DNA from: UBA1189 sp045126595
GTDB lineage: Bacteria; Bacteroidota; Bacteroidia; Bacteroidales; Bacteroidaceae
Length of the DNA stretch: 8,092 nucleotides
Assembly: GCA_045126595.1 (NCBI GenBank)
Contig: JBGVOS010000125.1
Span: 1-8,092 of the forward strand
Direction of reading: 5' to 3'
Both the position numbers and the translations under genes were made by a program. This document shows positions 6,090-8,092 of this stretch, piece by piece (the first letter of the stretch is position 1; each line of letters starts with the position of its first letter). The notes beneath the pieces were generated by a model, which was not told the DNA's origin, did no database searches, and saw only the letters and a list, made by a program, of their open reading frames with translations.

Positions 6090-8084
6090 ATGAGCGCAAT
6101 GAAACCAACCAAACTATTCCTTGCCCTTGCCGTGGCGGTGCTGCTGGGGGCTAACATATGCAACGCACAAAGCCTTACCGATACCTACTGGCGAAACCCG
6201 AAGACGGGCAACTGGGTCATCGGCTTTGCCGAGAAGCATGTGGTATATGACAATGCCGTATGGGATATTGTGGAGCAGACGGAACGCAAGGGAGGCTATA
6301 CGTTCACCATCAGTAATGGCAGTGAGATGAGGAGCATCAAGGTAAGTCCCACGAAGAAGGAGGAGCGCACAATCACCATAGACAAAAAGGTGAGTGTAAA
6401 GTGTAGCCCCATCACTACAAGCACCTTGCCCGACTATCCCACTCGTGACGAGCGCCAAGGCTTCAAGGACAACGGTTACCGCATGGGCGACAGCGTGACT
6501 ATCGTGGGCTGGCTCAAGGATATGCCAGCCGAGGCATGGGAAAGAGGAAAAGAGTTTGAGGTGGCCATCATGAACATCTTGACCGACGAACAGGACAGTT
6601 ACTATGCCCCATTGGATTCGCTCGGACGCTTTGCCTTCAAGGTACCACTGCTCAATACCTCACAGGCCTTCCTCGATTGGGACAGAAGCCGTATCTGCAC
6701 TGTGCTCGAACCCAATGAGACCTACTTCCTTCTTGTAGATCTTACTACCGGTCAAAAGCTTTTCATGGGCACAGATGCGCGACTGCAGAATGAGACGACA
6801 TCACATCCGTATACCTGGGTCAAAGAAAGAATGCCATTCCGCCAAGCCACTCACGAAGAGGCGATGCAATTCCTTGAAAGATCCAATAAAGAGCATGCTG
6901 CACTAAATCAAGAGTTGACCCAGCGCTTGAAAGAACATCCCAACCTGTCACAACGATATGCCGAGTATGTTGAAACATCTTATATGGCTTGTCAAGGGGA
7001 TTACTTGATGGAGGCAGCATTCTATATGCCTAACCTCACGCTCCCTGAAGAATATATGAACTATGTTACTCCGAATACTTGGGACAAATTGCATCAACAT
7101 CCTTATACACTGAGCCGCGACTTCAGTGGATTCATATACAATTATATGACGTTTGTTAAGCGAAGCGTGAGTGAAAGCAGTATTCCGGCATTTGTCACTA
7201 TAGAACGTCTCGTGGAGAAGGGGGCCATTACTTTGTCAGAAAAAGAGGTTGATGCCATCAAACGCTACGAGATAGAGAAGGATTCAGTTGTTGCGCTAAT
7301 CCAATCACTCCCCGATGAAGAGAAACAAGCTGTAGCAGATAATTTTAACAATAGCGAACTGGTAAAAACAATAAGCACCTTGCTCTCTCGTGTAAAAGAC
7401 GATGTGGCTACAGAAATCGCTTGCAGCGAGTCACTCCGCACACTCGCCAGCGTGAAGCACACACCGGCATTGCACGACATTTACCTTGCCCGCCTACTAT
7501 ATGCGCTGATTGATGATCTTCGCAAACCCCTCTCTCCTGCCGTTATGGAATGGATGGAGAACGAGATACAACTCCCTGTGGCCAAAGCATTGATTATGGG
7601 ACTAAACGACAAGTATCTTGCCCTGCAACACCGTGAGTTCTCTGCGGCAAGCCTGAAGTCTGCAAACGACGTGAAAGGTGTGAGCGACGGTGAGAAGATC
7701 TTGCGCAAACTCATAGAACCTTACAAGGGCAAGATAATCCTACTCGATGTTTGGGGTACCTGGTGCGGCCCTTGCAAGGCAGCCTTAGCGAAAAGCCAAG
7801 AGGAATACGAGCATTTGAAGGACTATGATATCGTATACCTCTACCTCGCCAACCGCTCCAGTGAGGAGTCGTGGAAGAATGTCATCAAGGAGTACAATGT
7901 GACGGGCGACAACGTGGTGCACTACAACCTCCCTGCTGAGCAGCAGAGCGCCATCGAGCGTTTCCTTGCTGTGACAGGCTACCCCACCTACAAGCTCATC
8001 GACCGCGACGGCAATATCCTCGACGTAAATGCCGACCCTCACGACCTCGATGCCTTGGAGTTTCTGCTGAAGATGATGGAATAA
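6090..8084 (+). CDS. Exported TlpA-like thioredoxin-domain protein, large composite
   Basis: Predicted periplasmic or envelope thiol-disulfide protein of 664 residues. Residues 1-26 form a Sec signal peptide (KLFLALAVAVLLGANICNA, likely cleavage before Gln27); Cys24 does not fit a lipobox. Residues 28-120 are a region I recognise only as recurring in Bacteroidales (TYWRNPKTGNWVIGF), then a probable beta-rich stretch at about 130-235. A mainly helical section of unknown function spans about 245-540. The C-terminal thioredoxin-like domain is at about 541-664, with WCGPCK at 558-563 (Cys559 and Cys562) and the expected cis-proline in GYPT (Pro632), so the redox centre is intact. TlpA-type proteins reduce or oxidise disulfides in exported proteins; direction and client are unknown. 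Translation could start at ATG 6090 or at ATG 6099 (MKPTKLFL), the latter being a more typical signal peptide start. It is in its own transcription unit as far as the window shows. The last eight bases after the stop (8085-8092) hold nothing visible. Confidence 0.9.
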   Translation: MSAMKPTKLFLALAVAVLLGANICNAQSLTDTYWRNPKTGNWVIGFAEKHVVYDNAVWDIVEQTERKGGYTFTISNGSEMRSIKVSPTKKEERTITIDKKVSVKCSPITTSTLPDYPTRDERQGFKDNGYRMGDSVTIVGWLKDMPAEAWERGKEFEVAIMNILTDEQDSYYAPLDSLGRFAFKVPLLNTSQAFLDWDRSRICTVLEPNETYFLLVDLTTGQKLFMGTDARLQNETTSHPYTWVKERMPFRQATHEEAMQFLERSNKEHAALNQELTQRLKEHPNLSQRYAEYVETSYMACQGDYLMEAAFYMPNLTLPEEYMNYVTPNTWDKLHQHPYTLSRDFSGFIYNYMTFVKRSVSESSIPAFVTIERLVEKGAITLSEKEVDAIKRYEIEKDSVVALIQSLPDEEKQAVADNFNNSELVKTISTLLSRVKDDVATEIACSESLRTLASVKHTPALHDIYLARLLYALIDDLRKPLSPAVMEWMENEIQLPVAKALIMGLNDKYLALQHREFSAASLKSANDVKGVSDGEKILRKLIEPYKGKIILLDVWGTWCGPCKAALAKSQEEYEHLKDYDIVYLYLANRSSEESWKNVIKEYNVTGDNVVHYNLPAEQQSAIERFLAVTGYPTYKLIDRDGNILDVNADPHDLDALEFLLKMME

Positions 8085-8092
8085 TGGGAAAG

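Overview
The window looks like a chromosomal segment from a member of the Bacteroidales (Bacteroides/Prevotella type). Evidence: an RND efflux permease followed by a small protein that I recognise as the PG0541 family (named after a Porphyromonas gingivalis locus); A/T-rich start regions without clear Shine-Dalgarno sequences; candidate promoter elements resembling the Bacteroidetes -7 motif TAnnTTTG; a Bacteroidetes-type lipoprotein; and a large secreted TlpA-like thioredoxin protein. All six genes lie on the + strand. I see no rRNA, tRNA, CRISPR array, insertion sequence or phage gene. This is mostly conserved core-type sequence, not an obvious accessory island.

Layout. (1) 1-2680: 3' part of an HAE1-type RND proton-driven efflux permease, cut at its 5' end by the window edge. 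(2) 2681-2778: A/T-rich spacer with a perfect 20-bp inverted repeat and a 14-bp tandem repeat. (3) 2779-3072: the 97-residue PG0541-type, PII-like protein associated with the pump. (4) 3099-3152: strong intrinsic terminator closing the pump operon. (5) 3172-3753 and 3785-5047: two adjacent FKBP-type peptidyl-prolyl isomerases, the first cytoplasmic and FklB-like, the second a lipoprotein with two copies of the FKBP N-terminal domain before one catalytic domain. (6) 5067-5123: terminator. (7) 5162-5941: a single-gene radical SAM enzyme of the COG0731 (TYW1-like) type. (8) 6090-8084: an exported protein of about 660 residues ending in a thioredoxin domain with WCGPCK.

How they fit together. The permease and the PII-like protein form one functional unit: an envelope efflux pump and its probable small regulator. 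The membrane-fusion and outer-membrane partners should lie upstream, outside the window. The FKBP pair and the secreted thioredoxin-like protein both suggest protein folding in the cell envelope (proline isomerisation and thiol chemistry), but they are in separate transcription units and the link is only thematic.

The points most worth a second look are the repeat element whose CATAATTC end lies 5-6 bases before two unrelated start codons, the hairpin it can form over the start of the PII-like gene, the His/Cys/Met-rich loop of that protein, and the duplicated dimerisation domain of the lipoprotein FKBP. I did not find a clearly undescribed multi-gene system.
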